Shown piece after piece: positions 20,809 through 29,331 of a stretch of 64,000 nt of DNA. The first letter of the stretch is position 1; each line of letters starts with the position of its first letter. The stretch is from Leucobacter komagatae (GTDB lineage Bacteria > Actinomycetota > Actinomycetes > Actinomycetales > Microbacteriaceae). The DNA lies in contig NZ_VFON01000001.1 in NCBI RefSeq assembly GCF_006716085.1, positions 2,852,001 through 2,916,000 on the forward strand. Reading direction: 5' to 3'. The position numbers were made by a program, and so were the translations under genes. The notes below the pieces were generated by a model. That model made no database searches, was not told the DNA's origin, and worked only from the letters and a program-made list of their open reading frames with translations.

Positions 20809-22089
20809 TCACTCGGAGTGGGTGTGGCCGCCGGCCTGTGTCTCGATCCCGAAGAGCGTCTCGAGCGCCTCAGCTGCGGCGGGCACGCGGCCCTCGCGAC
20901 CCAGAGTGCGGATGCGGGTCATCGGCGTGTGCAGCAGCTTGCCCGTGAAGCGCCGCAGGGCGGCTTCGTAGTCTGCCGAGACGGCGGTGTATTCGGGGCT
21001 TGAGGTGGCGGGGCCCGCCGACTGAGAAGCGGCCCGTGCCCGGCAGAGCTCGTCTTCGAGGATGCCCATCACGTGCGTCCGCAGCGCGAGCAGGGCGGGC
21101 AGCGCGTCGCGCTCGGCCCTGGACGCGGAGAACTCGTCGGCGGCCTCCCGCACGATCTCATGAGCCTCGGCCGCGGCACTGAGCTCCTCGACCGGGGCGT
21201 GCTTCGAGACCGTCTCAAGGTCAAGGAGCTCGATCCCAGGAAGCTCGGAGACCGCGTGCTCGATGTTCCTGGGCATCCCGAGGTCGATGAGCAGGCGCTC
21301 GTTCGTCTCGTGTGCGTCAGCCCGCAGCAGCTCAGCCGTGAGCACTGGCTCCTCCGCCCGTGTGCAGGCGATGACGACGTCGGCGGCGTTGAGCGCCTCC
21401 GCAAGCCCACCCTGCGGCACGACGACGAGGTCGTGCTCGGCGGCGTAGGTCTCGGCCCTGCCCGAGGGGGAGTACACCCGGACTGTCTCGGCTCCGCGCG
21501 CCCGAAGCGCCGCCACCGTAGCACCGGCGTAGGCGCCCGTGCCGATGAGCAGCACGTTTGCTGTGCCCCAGTCGGCCACGCGGGCCTCGGCCATCCGCAG
21601 CGCGAGGCGCACGAGCGATCGGCCGGCCGAGCGGATGTCGGTGCGGTGCCCCACCTCTCGCGAGGTGCGCGTCGCGGTGCGGAAGAGGTGTTCGAGATCG
21701 TGGGTGAGCGTGCCGCGTGCCCGCGCGTCGTCGTGGGCACGCCTGACCTGCCCGGCGATTTCGCTCTCCCCAACGACCGCCGACTGCAGGCCGGCGGCGA
21801 CGGCGAACAGGTGCGTCGCGGTGTCGTGGTCGGTGGCGCTGCTCGCGGCAGCTTCGAGCTCGGTCACGTCGATCCCAGCGACCGCTGCCACGCGCGCGAG
21901 CACAGGCTCGGGCCGGCTCTGGCCCGTCTCGGCGTAGACCTCGAAGCGATTGCAGGTCGCAAGCACCACCGAGCCGACGGTGAGAGTGGGGTCGTCGAGC
22001 CCCGCCGCGATGTCCTCGGACCGCTTCGAGAGGGTCTCAAGGAGCTCGAACGGCGCGCGTTCGAGGCTGAAAGAAAGGGAAAGAAGCAT
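20809..22089 (-). CDS. hemA: glutamyl-tRNA reductase
   Basis: Reduces glutamyl-tRNA to glutamate-1-semialdehyde, the first committed step of C5 heme synthesis. The 426-residue protein starts MLLSLSFSLERAPFELLE and has the catalytic cysteine in LATCNRFE (about residue 47). An NADPH-binding stretch with LIGTGAYAG follows, and the C-terminal HTPMTRIR-type dimerisation region is present. The ATG at 22089 fits family N-termini; an in-frame GTG at 22143 would add 18 residues. It is divergent from the other hem genes across a 110-base promoter region with direct repeats. Confidence 0.95.
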   Translation of the reverse strand: MLLSLSFSLERAPFELLETLSKRSEDIAAGLDDPTLTVGSVVLATCNRFEVYAETGQSRPEPVLARVAAVAGIDVTELEAAASSATDHDTATHLFAVAAGLQSAVVGESEIAGQVRRAHDDARARGTLTHDLEHLFRTATRTSREVGHRTDIRSAGRSLVRLALRMAEARVADWGTANVLLIGTGAYAGATVAALRARGAETVRVYSPSGRAETYAAEHDLVVVPQGGLAEALNAADVVIACTRAEEPVLTAELLRADAHETNERLLIDLGMPRNIEHAVSELPGIELLDLETVSKHAPVEELSAAAEAHEIVREAADEFSASRAERDALPALLALRTHVMGILEDELCRARAASQSAGPATSSPEYTAVSADYEAALRRFTGKLLHTPMTRIRTLGREGRVPAAAEALETLFGIETQAGGHTHSE

Positions 22090-22154
22090 GCGCGTTTCTG
22101 TGATCGTGAGGGTGATCTGGCTGACGAAAAGCAAGCAAATCACGCGAACCTGAG

Positions 22155-22199
22155 CACATCAGATTTATCACATCAGATCTATGGGTTACTATCTCGGCG
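22155..22199 (+). promoter_or_regulatory. hemE promoter with 14-bp tandem direct repeat
   Basis: Two 14-base units (CACATCAGATTTAT at 22155-22168 and CACATCAGATCTAT at 22169-22182) stand head to tail, 13 of 14 bases identical. They overlap a possible -35 (TTATCA, 22165-22170) and lie just before the -10 TACTAT (22187-22192), which is 7 bases from the hemE ATG, so hemE looks leaderless. The repeat is a candidate operator shared by divergent hemA. Confidence 0.6.
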
Positions 22200-23309
22200 A
22201 TGAAACTTCTCAGCGAAACCCACCCGCTCGTTACTGGGCGCACCAGCAACTCCCCGCTCGTTCGCGCCCTCAGGGCTGAGCGGCCCGAACGCGTACCCGT
22301 GTGGTTCATGCGGCAGGCGGGCCGTTCGCTGCCCGAGTATCGGGCCCTGCGCTCCGAGCATCGTATGCTCGACGCCTGTCTCAACCCTGAACTCGCGAGC
22401 GAGATCACGCTGCAGCCGGTGCGCCGGCACGGCGTCGATGCCGCGGTGTTCTTTAGCGACATCGTGGTTCCGCTGCTTCTCGCGGGCGTCGACGTTGACC
22501 TCGTCGCCGGGGTCGGGCCGGTCTTCGCGGAGCCCGTGCGCACCGCCGAGGACGTCGCGCGGTGCCGCGCGGAGTACACTCCCGAGCGGCTGCGGGCGGC
22601 GCTCGGCCCGATCCGGGAGGCCGTAGCGCTCACAGTCGCCGAGCTCGGGGAGACGCCGCTCATCGGCTTCGCCGGCGCGCCCTTCACGCTCGCTGCCTAC
22701 CTCGTGGAGGGGCGGCCGTCGCGCGAGCACCTGCGCGCGCGGACGCTCATGCAGTCCGATCCCGAGACCTGGCGCGAGCTGCTCGCGTGGACGGCCGACC
22801 TCAGCGCCGTCTTTCTTGAGGCGCAGATCGAGGCCGGGGCGAGCGCGGTGCAGCTGTTTGACTCGTGGGCGGGCTCGCTGAGCGCCGCCGACTACCGCGA
22901 GCACGTGGCCCCGGCGTCACGGCAGGCGCTCAGCCTCGCGCGGGAGCTCTCGTACCCGCACCCGTGGGAGGCGGGCGCCCGGGCACGGGTCCCGGTGATC
23001 CACTTCGCGGTGGGCTCCGGGCACCTGCTCGAGGAACTCACCGCACTCGACCCGGATGCGGTCGGCGTCGACTGGCGCACGCCGCTCGACGAGGCGAGCG
23101 CCCGCCTGGGCCAGGGGATGCCGCTGCAGGGAAACATTGACCCCGCATTCCTCGGGGCCCCCGCGGCCGCGCTCGAAGCGCACGTCGCCGATGTTCTCGC
23201 TCGCGGGGAGCGTGCCCCCGCGCACATCCTGAACCTTGGCCACGGCGTGCCGCCAGAGACAAACCCCGACGTGCTCACCCGCATCGTGCAGCTCGCGCAT
23301 GCACGCTAG
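22200..23309 (+). CDS. hemE: uroporphyrinogen decarboxylase
   Basis: Decarboxylates uroporphyrinogen III to coproporphyrinogen III. In 369 residues it shows the N-terminal signature PVWFMRQAGRSLPEYR (about 37-52), the FSDIVVPLL catalytic loop (about 85-93), GFAGAPFTLAAYLVEG (about 159-174) and the C-terminal NLGHGVPPETNPD. It is the first gene of a six-gene plus-strand heme operon. The next gene starts inside its last eleven bases. Confidence 0.96.
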   Translation: MKLLSETHPLVTGRTSNSPLVRALRAERPERVPVWFMRQAGRSLPEYRALRSEHRMLDACLNPELASEITLQPVRRHGVDAAVFFSDIVVPLLLAGVDVDLVAGVGPVFAEPVRTAEDVARCRAEYTPERLRAALGPIREAVALTVAELGETPLIGFAGAPFTLAAYLVEGRPSREHLRARTLMQSDPETWRELLAWTADLSAVFLEAQIEAGASAVQLFDSWAGSLSAADYREHVAPASRQALSLARELSYPHPWEAGARARVPVIHFAVGSGHLLEELTALDPDAVGVDWRTPLDEASARLGQGMPLQGNIDPAFLGAPAAALEAHVADVLARGERAPAHILNLGHGVPPETNPDVLTRIVQLAHAR

Positions 23310-24747
23310 CACCCGCGGCGGGCCGCACGTCGCCGTCGTCGGCGGCGGAGTCTCCGGGCTCGTCGCGGCCCGCGAGCTCGCGCGGGGCGGGGCGACTGTC
23401 ACGCTCGTCGAGCGCGACACCACGCTCGGGGGCAGGGTGCGCGGGGCCAAGCTCGAAGGCGCGACGTTCGACGTCGGCGCCGAGGCGTTCGCCACCCGCG
23501 GGGGAGCCGTCGCCGCGCTCATGGCCGACCTCGGGCTCTCGGATCGCATCGTGCACCCGGCGCAGCTCGGGTCCTGGGTCGTGACGGCAAACGGTGCCCT
23601 CCCGCTGCCCCCGGGCGGCGCCGTCGGTATCCCCGCGAGGCCCCTCGCCGCAGCGGTCCGGGCGCACCTCGGGCTCCGCGGTGCCCTGCGGGTCGCTGTC
23701 GAACCGTTGCTGCGCCGCGACGTCGCGGGCGCGGGGGCGTCCGCGGGGGGAACGGCAGAGACGCTCGGCGCCCTCGTCCGGCGCCGTCTCGGGGACCGCG
23801 CACTTGACAGGCTCGTGCGGCCGATCGCGCTCGGCGTGTACTCCACGGTTCCGGATCGACTCGAGGTCCAGGCGGTGCCCGGCCTCGCCGATGCGTACGC
23901 CCGGACCGGCTCGCTCGTGCGGGCGGCGAGGCAGCTCCGCGACGCGAGTGTGGCCGCGGGCGGCGCCGTCGCCGCGCTCGCGGGCGGGATGACGGCGCTC
24001 GTCGACGCGCTCGCTTCCGACGCCGAAGACCGGGGGAGCGCGATCCGCACGGGCACCCGGGTGGTCGAGATTACGCGCGGTGTCTCGGAGCACGCCGCGG
24101 CGCCTGGCCGGCCCTCCGGAGCCCAGTGGACGCTGCGCGACGGCGCGGGCAAGACGATCCTCCGATGCGATGCGGTGCTGCTCGCCGTGCCAGAGAGCGT
24201 GGCGGCCGCGCTGCTCGCCGAGCGAACGCCCCCGCCGCCCGAGCACGACATAGAGGTTGTCGCGCTCGCGGTCGCAGAGCCCCGACTCGACGCCGCCCCG
24301 CGCGGCACCGGGGCACTCGTCGCGGAGGGCGCGGGCATCGCTGCGAAGGCGCTCACCCACGCGACGGCGAAATGGCCGGACCGGGCTGCGTCGGTGCCCG
24401 CGGGCACGCACGTGATCCGGCTCTCGTACGGCCGAGCGGGCGCCGCCCCAGAGACGGCGGGGCTCTCCGACGACGAAGCCCTCGCCCTCGCCTGCCGCGA
24501 CGCCTCACTGATTCTCGGAGTGCCCATTGCCCCCGCCGCGGTGCGCGAGTGGACGCGCCAGCCGTGGAAGGTTGGCGCCCCGCCCGGGTCGGCACCGCGG
24601 CTCGCGCCGCCCCCGGGCGTCGAACTCGCGGGGGACTGGGTGAGCGGCACTGGGCTCGCCTCCGTGGTTCCCGGCGCCCGCGCGGCGGCGGCCCGCCTCC
24701 TTGAACACCTCACTCCAACGAACGAAAGCTCGGTACCGTCAGCATGA
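23299..24747 (+). CDS. hemY: coproporphyrinogen III oxidase / PPOX-type flavoprotein (HemY/CgoX)
   Basis: An FAD-dependent oxidase of 482 residues. The dinucleotide-binding fingerprint VAVVGGGVSGLVAARELA is at about 11-28, followed by GGRVRGAKLEG and, at the C-terminus, ELAGDWVSGTGLASVVPGA, which completes the FAD site. In actinobacteria this family oxidises coproporphyrinogen III to coproporphyrin III, so CgoX is the more accurate name. The ATG at 23299 overlaps the hemE stop. The coproheme decarboxylase (chdC/hemQ) and ferrochelatase genes that often accompany it are not in this window. Confidence 0.9.
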   Translation: MHASTRGGPHVAVVGGGVSGLVAARELARGGATVTLVERDTTLGGRVRGAKLEGATFDVGAEAFATRGGAVAALMADLGLSDRIVHPAQLGSWVVTANGALPLPPGGAVGIPARPLAAAVRAHLGLRGALRVAVEPLLRRDVAGAGASAGGTAETLGALVRRRLGDRALDRLVRPIALGVYSTVPDRLEVQAVPGLADAYARTGSLVRAARQLRDASVAAGGAVAALAGGMTALVDALASDAEDRGSAIRTGTRVVEITRGVSEHAAAPGRPSGAQWTLRDGAGKTILRCDAVLLAVPESVAAALLAERTPPPPEHDIEVVALAVAEPRLDAAPRGTGALVAEGAGIAAKALTHATAKWPDRAASVPAGTHVIRLSYGRAGAAPETAGLSDDEALALACRDASLILGVPIAPAAVREWTRQPWKVGAPPGSAPRLAPPPGVELAGDWVSGTGLASVVPGARAAAARLLEHLTPTNESSVPSA

Positions 24748-25781
24748 CCGAAACTCCAGCACCCGCATCGCCCGTACCCGCAGGCGCCGCCACCCCCGGC
24801 TCCGTAACTCGCGCCGACGGTGCGGTCGCGGCCGCACCTGGGCTCCTTCGCATCGGCACGCGCGGCAGCGCGCTCGCGGTCTCGCAGACGACGACGGTCG
24901 CCGAGGCGATCGCGCGCGCGACGGGAGTCGATGTTGTGCTCGTGATCATCACCACCCACGGCGACGTGTCGCGCGCCCCGCTCGCGCAGCTCGGAGGAAC
25001 CGGCGTCTTCGTGAGCGCGCTGCGTGAGGCCCTCGTGGCTGGGGAGTGCGACCTCGCGGTGCACTCGTTGAAGGACCTGCCCACGGGCCCGTGCGAAGGG
25101 ATCACCCTCGGCGCGGTCCCCGTGCGGGCCGACCCGCGAGACGCGCTCTGCGCGCGCGACGGCATGACGCTTGCGACGCTTCCCGCGGGCGCGAAGGTTG
25201 GCACCGGGTCGCCGAGGCGCGCCGCGCAGTTGCTCGCCCGTCGGCCGGACCTGCAGGTGTCGGACATCCGCGGCAACGTCGACACCCGGCTTGGCAGGAT
25301 CTCCGACGACCTCGACGCGGTCGTGCTCGCCGCGGCTGGCCTCGACAGGATCGGCCGGGGCGACGCGATCTCCGAACGCTTTCCCTTTCACGCCGCGCCG
25401 CCAGCGCCGGGCCAGGGCGCCCTCGCGATCGAGGTGCGCTCGACTGATGTAGAACTGCCGGTGATGCGCCGGGCGCTCGCCGCGCTGAACGACCCGTGGG
25501 CGCGGGCCGAGGCGATCGCGGAGCGCGCGCTGCTCGGCACACTCGAAGCCGGGTGCGCCGCACCGATCGGGGCGACCGCGGCGGTCGAGGGCGGCACCCT
25601 GACGCTCTCGGCAACCGTCTACAGGCTCGACGGCAGCGAGCAGCTCACCGCGACCGCGAGCGCGCCCTGGGAGCCCGCCATGCCGGATGCCGCCGCGCCG
25701 ACGGAACTCGGGCGCCGCGTGGCGGAGGAGCTGCTTGCCCGCGGGGCGGAGCACCTCGCGCCACTGGGCGGCACGAGGTGA
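24744..25781 (+). CDS. hemC: hydroxymethylbilane synthase (porphobilinogen deaminase)
   Basis: Joins four porphobilinogens into hydroxymethylbilane. In 345 residues, the family core begins at LRIGTRGSALAVSQT (about residue 35) and the dipyrromethane cofactor cysteine is in LEAGCAAPIG (about residue 270). The first ~33 residues are a Pro/Ala-rich extension absent from most homologues. The start is fixed by the ATGA overlap with hemY; a shorter start near the core lacks an ATG or GTG with a ribosome binding site. Part of the coupled hem operon. Confidence 0.95.
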   Translation: MTETPAPASPVPAGAATPGSVTRADGAVAAAPGLLRIGTRGSALAVSQTTTVAEAIARATGVDVVLVIITTHGDVSRAPLAQLGGTGVFVSALREALVAGECDLAVHSLKDLPTGPCEGITLGAVPVRADPRDALCARDGMTLATLPAGAKVGTGSPRRAAQLLARRPDLQVSDIRGNVDTRLGRISDDLDAVVLAAAGLDRIGRGDAISERFPFHAAPPAPGQGALAIEVRSTDVELPVMRRALAALNDPWARAEAIAERALLGTLEAGCAAPIGATAAVEGGTLTLSATVYRLDGSEQLTATASAPWEPAMPDAAAPTELGRRVAEELLARGAEHLAPLGGTR

Positions 25782-26629
25782 CCCTCGCGAATCTGGCTGC
25801 CCCGCCGTCACTCGGCGGGCGTCTCGTGCTCGTGCCGCGCGGGGGCGAACGGGGAGAGCGGACCGCCGACGACGTGCGCGCCCTCGGCGGCGAGGCGGTT
25901 CTCGTCCCGCTCATCGAACAGCTGCCCCCACACGACGGAGCGGCCCTCCGCGCCGCGATCGCGCGCGTGAACGCCGGGCAGTATGGCTGGGTCGCCGTCA
26001 CGAGCGTGCACGGCGCCGACGCGCTCATCACGGGCGAGGCGCTCCCTGGTCGAGCCCGGATCGCGGCCGTCGGGCCCGCGACAGCGGAGCGCCTGGAGGC
26101 CGCCGGGTTCGACGTCGACCTCATCCCCGACGAGTTCACGGGCGCGCGGCTGGCAGAGCGACTGGCCGCCCAGCGCGAGGGCGGGGCGGGCGGCGCGGCG
26201 GGGGATCCTGATCTCTCAGGCCGCGTGCTCCTCCCGCTCTCCGACCTCGCCGACGAGACCGTCGAGAGGGGGCTCCGCGCGGCGGGCTTCGAACCCGAGC
26301 GCGTCACGGCCTACCGGACCGTAGCCGCAGCGGCGGGGCGCGCCGACGCCGAACTCCGGCCGCGGCTCGGTGCCGTGCTCGTCTTCAGTTCGTCAGGCGC
26401 GCGGGCGCTCGCTGGCCGCTTCGCCCCGCTCCCGCCCGGGGCGCTCGTCGCCGCGATCGGCGAACCGACCGCCCGCGAACTCGCTCGGCTCGGCATCCCC
26501 GCGGCGGTCATCGCCGCCGAGCACACCGCGGCGGGTACCGTACGGGCGCTCGCCGAGCACTGCGCACGCCTGCGCTCCGGCCCCATTGCTTTCACCGAAA
26601 CCCCCAACCGAGAAGGAACCGAAGTATGA
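25778..26629 (+). CDS. hemD: uroporphyrinogen-III synthase
   Basis: Cyclises hydroxymethylbilane to uroporphyrinogen III. A 283-residue, weakly conserved protein identified by a HemD-like pattern and position: an N-terminal LVPRGGERG segment, [32 protein letters not shown] and the C-terminal [10 protein letters not shown] and [14 protein letters not shown]. The GTG start overlaps the hemC stop (GTGA). It sits between hemC and hemB, exactly where the pathway needs it. Confidence 0.9.
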   Translation: MTLANLAAPPSLGGRLVLVPRGGERGERTADDVRALGGEAVLVPLIEQLPPHDGAALRAAIARVNAGQYGWVAVTSVHGADALITGEALPGRARIAAVGPATAERLEAAGFDVDLIPDEFTGARLAERLAAQREGGAGGAAGDPDLSGRVLLPLSDLADETVERGLRAAGFEPERVTAYRTVAAAAGRADAELRPRLGAVLVFSSSGARALAGRFAPLPPGALVAAIGEPTARELARLGIPAAVIAAEHTAAGTVRALAEHCARLRSGPIAFTETPNREGTEV

Positions 26630-27600
26630 CCCCCACCGTTCGCCCCAGGCGGCTCCGCGCGACGCCAGCGATGCGCGGCCTCGCCGCCGAGACGCGCGTG
26701 CACCCGCGCGACCTCATCCTCCCGATGTTCGTGCGCGAGGGGATCGACGCGCCGCTTCCGATTGGCTCGATGCCCGGCGTCGTGCAGCACACCCTCGACT
26801 CCCTCCGCGGGGCGGTCGCGGAGGCGGCCGCTGCCGGGATTGGGGGCGTCATGCTGTTCGGGATCCCGGCCGTGCGCGACGCTCGAGGGAGCGCCGCGGA
26901 CGACCCCGCTGGCATCCTCAACGTCGCGACGGCCGCCGTGCGCGCCGAGGCCGGCGACGCGCTCGTCGTGCAGACCGACCTGTGCCTCGACGAGTTCACC
27001 GACCACGGGCACTGCGGCGTGCTCACCGCCGACGCCGCCGCCGTCGACAACGATGCGACGCTCGATCGGTACCGCGCGATGGCGGTCGCCCAGGCGGAGG
27101 CCGGGTCGGAGCTCCTCGGCCTGTCAGGGATGATGGACGGCCAGGTCGCTGCCGTGCGCGAGGCGCTCGACGACGCTGGGCACCCGGATACCGCGCTGCT
27201 CGCCTACTCGGCGAAGTACGCGTCGGCGTTCTACGGGCCGTTCCGCGAGGCTGTGGACTCGCAGCTCACCGGCGACCGGAAGGGCTATCAGATGGACCCG
27301 GCGAACCGCCGCGAGGGGCTCCGCGAGGCCGAGCTCGACGTAATCGAGGGCGCCGACATCGTCATGGTGAAGCCCGCGATGAGCTACCTCGATGTGCTCG
27401 CCGACGTCTCCGCGGTGAGCCCCGTGCCCGTCTGGGCGTACCAGGTGTCGGGCGAGGCCGCGATGATCGAGGCTGCGGCCCAGAACGGCTGGATCGACAG
27501 GCGGCGGGCCATTGAGGAATCTGTGCTTGGGATCAAGCGGGCAGGGGCTGATGCGATCCTGAGCTACTTCGCGACCGAGCTTGCGGGGTGGCTCCGATGA
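26626..27600 (+). CDS. hemB: delta-aminolevulinic acid dehydratase (porphobilinogen synthase)
   Basis: Condenses two 5-aminolevulinates to porphobilinogen. It has 324 residues. The two Schiff-base lysines are in [14 protein letters not shown] (about 188-201) and [10 protein letters not shown] (about 247-256). The metal-site segment reads [15 protein letters not shown]: two cysteines with Asp replacing the middle cysteine of zinc-type enzymes, a mixed metal site. The ATG overlaps the hemD stop (ATGA) and has GAGAAGGAA upstream. Confidence 0.96.
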   Translation: MTPTVRPRRLRATPAMRGLAAETRVHPRDLILPMFVREGIDAPLPIGSMPGVVQHTLDSLRGAVAEAAAAGIGGVMLFGIPAVRDARGSAADDPAGILNVATAAVRAEAGDALVVQTDLCLDEFTDHGHCGVLTADAAAVDNDATLDRYRAMAVAQAEAGSELLGLSGMMDGQVAAVREALDDAGHPDTALLAYSAKYASAFYGPFREAVDSQLTGDRKGYQMDPANRREGLREAELDVIEGADIVMVKPAMSYLDVLADVSAVSPVPVWAYQVSGEAAMIEAAAQNGWIDRRRAIEESVLGIKRAGADAILSYFATELAGWLR

Positions 27601-28934
27601 GCGCTGGTGCCGGGGCTGCCGCTGGTGCCGGGGCGAACGCCGAGTTCGCTGCGCGGGCCGCAAGGCTCATCCCCGGCGGCGTGAACTCGCCGGTGCGCGC
27701 GTTTGGCTCGGTCGGAGGCACGCCCAGGTTCTTCGTCAGCGGGAGCGGTGCGACGGTCACCGACGCCGACGGCCGCGAGTACGTCGACCTCGTCGGTGCT
27801 TGGGGCCCCGCCCTCCTCGGCCACGCCCACCCCGCGGTTGTCGAGGCCGTGCAGCAGGCGGCCGCTCGGGGCCTCGGGTTCGGCGCGTCCGTGCCCGGTG
27901 AGTACGAACTCGCGGAAGAGATCATCGCGCGCATGCCCGAGGTCGATCTCGTGCGTCTCGTGTCGACTGGCACGGAGGCGACGATGACCGCGATTCGCGT
28001 CGCCCGTGGTGCGACCGGGCGTCCGCTCATCATTAAGTTTGCGGGGCACTACCACGGGCACTCAGACGGGCTGCTCGCGGCCGCGGGCTCGGGGCTCGCG
28101 ACCTTTGGGCTTCCTGGGTCCGCCGGAGTCACGGCCGAGACCGCTGGGCAGACCCTCGTGCTGCCCTACAACAACCTCGCCGCGCTCGAGCACGCGTTCG
28201 AGACGCACCCCGGCGAGATCGCCGCCGTCATCACGGAGTCCGCCGCGGCGAACATGGGGATACTGCCGCCCGACCCCGGCTTCACCGAGGGGCTCATCCG
28301 CCTCGCCCACGCGCACGGCGCGCTCGTCATCACCGACGAGGTACTCACCGGGTTCCGCGCGAGCGCTTCCGGCTACTGGGGCATCGAGCGTGAGGGCATG
28401 CCCGACGGCCTGCAGCCCGACCTCTTCACCTTCGGCAAGGTCGTCGGAGGCGGGCTGCCGCTCGCCGCGCTCGGCGGCAGGCGCGACCTCATGGAGCAGC
28501 TCGCGCCTCTCGGGCCCGTCTACCAGGGTGGCACGCTCTCGGGGAACCCGCTCGCCGTTGCCGCAGGGCTCGCGACGCTGCGGAACGCAGACGATGCGGT
28601 CTACGAGCGGCTTGCGGCCGCCGCAGACGCGCTCGCAGTCGAACTCGACGATGCGCTCACTGCCGCCGGTGTCGCCCACAGGGTGCAGCGGGCGGGCACG
28701 CTGCTCAGCGTGCTCTTCGGCGACTACCCAGTGGCCCCCGCCACCTACGACGACGTGCTCGGGCAAGACACCGCGAAGCACCGGGCGTTCTTCCACTCGA
28801 TGCTCGAGGCCGGCGTGAACCTGCCGCCGAGCGCCTTCGAGGCTTGGTTCGTGAGCGCCGCGCACGACGACAGGGTCATCGGAAGGATCGCGGGGGCGCT
28901 GCCGGCTGCGGCTCGGGCTGCGGCTGCGGCATAG
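27597..28934 (+). CDS. hemL: glutamate-1-semialdehyde 2,1-aminomutase
   Basis: A PLP enzyme that makes 5-aminolevulinate from glutamate-1-semialdehyde. In 445 residues, [13 protein letters not shown] (about 23-35), the YHGHSDGLL block (about 152-160) and the PLP lysine in [15 protein letters not shown] (about residue 281) are diagnostic. An Ala/Gly-rich leader of about 18 residues precedes the core. The ATG overlaps the hemB stop. It is the last gene of the hem operon, followed by a 397-base region with repeats and a terminator. Confidence 0.96.
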   Translation: MSAGAGAAAGAGANAEFAARAARLIPGGVNSPVRAFGSVGGTPRFFVSGSGATVTDADGREYVDLVGAWGPALLGHAHPAVVEAVQQAAARGLGFGASVPGEYELAEEIIARMPEVDLVRLVSTGTEATMTAIRVARGATGRPLIIKFAGHYHGHSDGLLAAAGSGLATFGLPGSAGVTAETAGQTLVLPYNNLAALEHAFETHPGEIAAVITESAAANMGILPPDPGFTEGLIRLAHAHGALVITDEVLTGFRASASGYWGIEREGMPDGLQPDLFTFGKVVGGGLPLAALGGRRDLMEQLAPLGPVYQGGTLSGNPLAVAAGLATLRNADDAVYERLAAAADALAVELDDALTAAGVAHRVQRAGTLLSVLFGDYPVAPATYDDVLGQDTAKHRAFFHSMLEAGVNLPPSAFEAWFVSAAHDDRVIGRIAGALPAAARAAAAA

Positions 28935-28980
28935 GGCTCTACTGGTTGGTGGCCGGCTGCACGGTTTGGGACGGTCGGCC

Positions 28981-29049
28981 ACACGCCCTGGGATCTGCGA
29001 TAGATCTGCCACTATGCACGAGGTTCGGCATGTGAAGTGCAGAAAGCAT
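28981..29049. repeat. 69-bp intergenic element, copy 1
   Basis: First of two gap-free copies 135 bases apart in the 397-base space between hemL and purL. Its 3' part contains TTCGGCATGTGAAGTGCAGAA, an imperfect inverted repeat (TTCGGCA and TGCAGAA around a 7-base spacer). No ORF or known RNA family is evident. Confidence 0.7.
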
Positions 29050-29115
29050 CGGCTCTGTTTGGTCTGAGCGGGGCGTGAGGCGGGTGTGCCTCGGGTGTCG
29101 TCCCGGCGCTCAGCC

Positions 29116-29184
29116 GCACGGCCTGGGATATGCAGAAGATCTGCCCGTGCGCACAAGGTTCGGCATGTGAACTGCAGAAAGCAT
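29116..29184. repeat. 69-bp intergenic element, copy 2, followed by GC-rich tract
   Basis: Aligns without gaps to 28981-29049, with the last ~30 bases nearly identical. About 29185-29255 that follow are a CTGG/GGCC-rich tract resembling the tracts near 4425 and 42316. Apart from the two copies, this tract and the terminator, nothing recognisable lies in 28935-29331. Confidence 0.7.
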
Positions 29185-29267
29185 TGGGAAGGCTGGCCGG
29201 GCCGGGTTGGTCGAGTCGGGCTGGCTGGGCTGGGCCGGGGCGGGCACGAACAGGCCCCGAGTACACA

Positions 29268-29322
29268 AACGGGGAGGGCACCACCGGAATGGGCCCTCCC
29301 CGTTCTGAGCCTTAGGGCTCAG
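29268..29322. terminator. terminator between hemL and purL
   Basis: A perfect 12-bp stem (29268-29279 with 29293-29304, core GGGGAGGGC/GCCCTCCCC) ends in GTT. It is followed at once by a second perfect 7-bp hairpin (CTGAGCC/GGCTCAG, 29305-29322). Together they separate the converging hem operon and purL. Confidence 0.75.
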
Positions 29323-29331
29323 TGCAATGGA

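Noticed and set aside
22917-25811. A 964-codon antisense frame across hemE, hemY and hemC
   Set aside because: It spans three well-supported genes on the opposite strand, is rich in Arg, Ala, Ser and Pro, and shows no domain or start signal.
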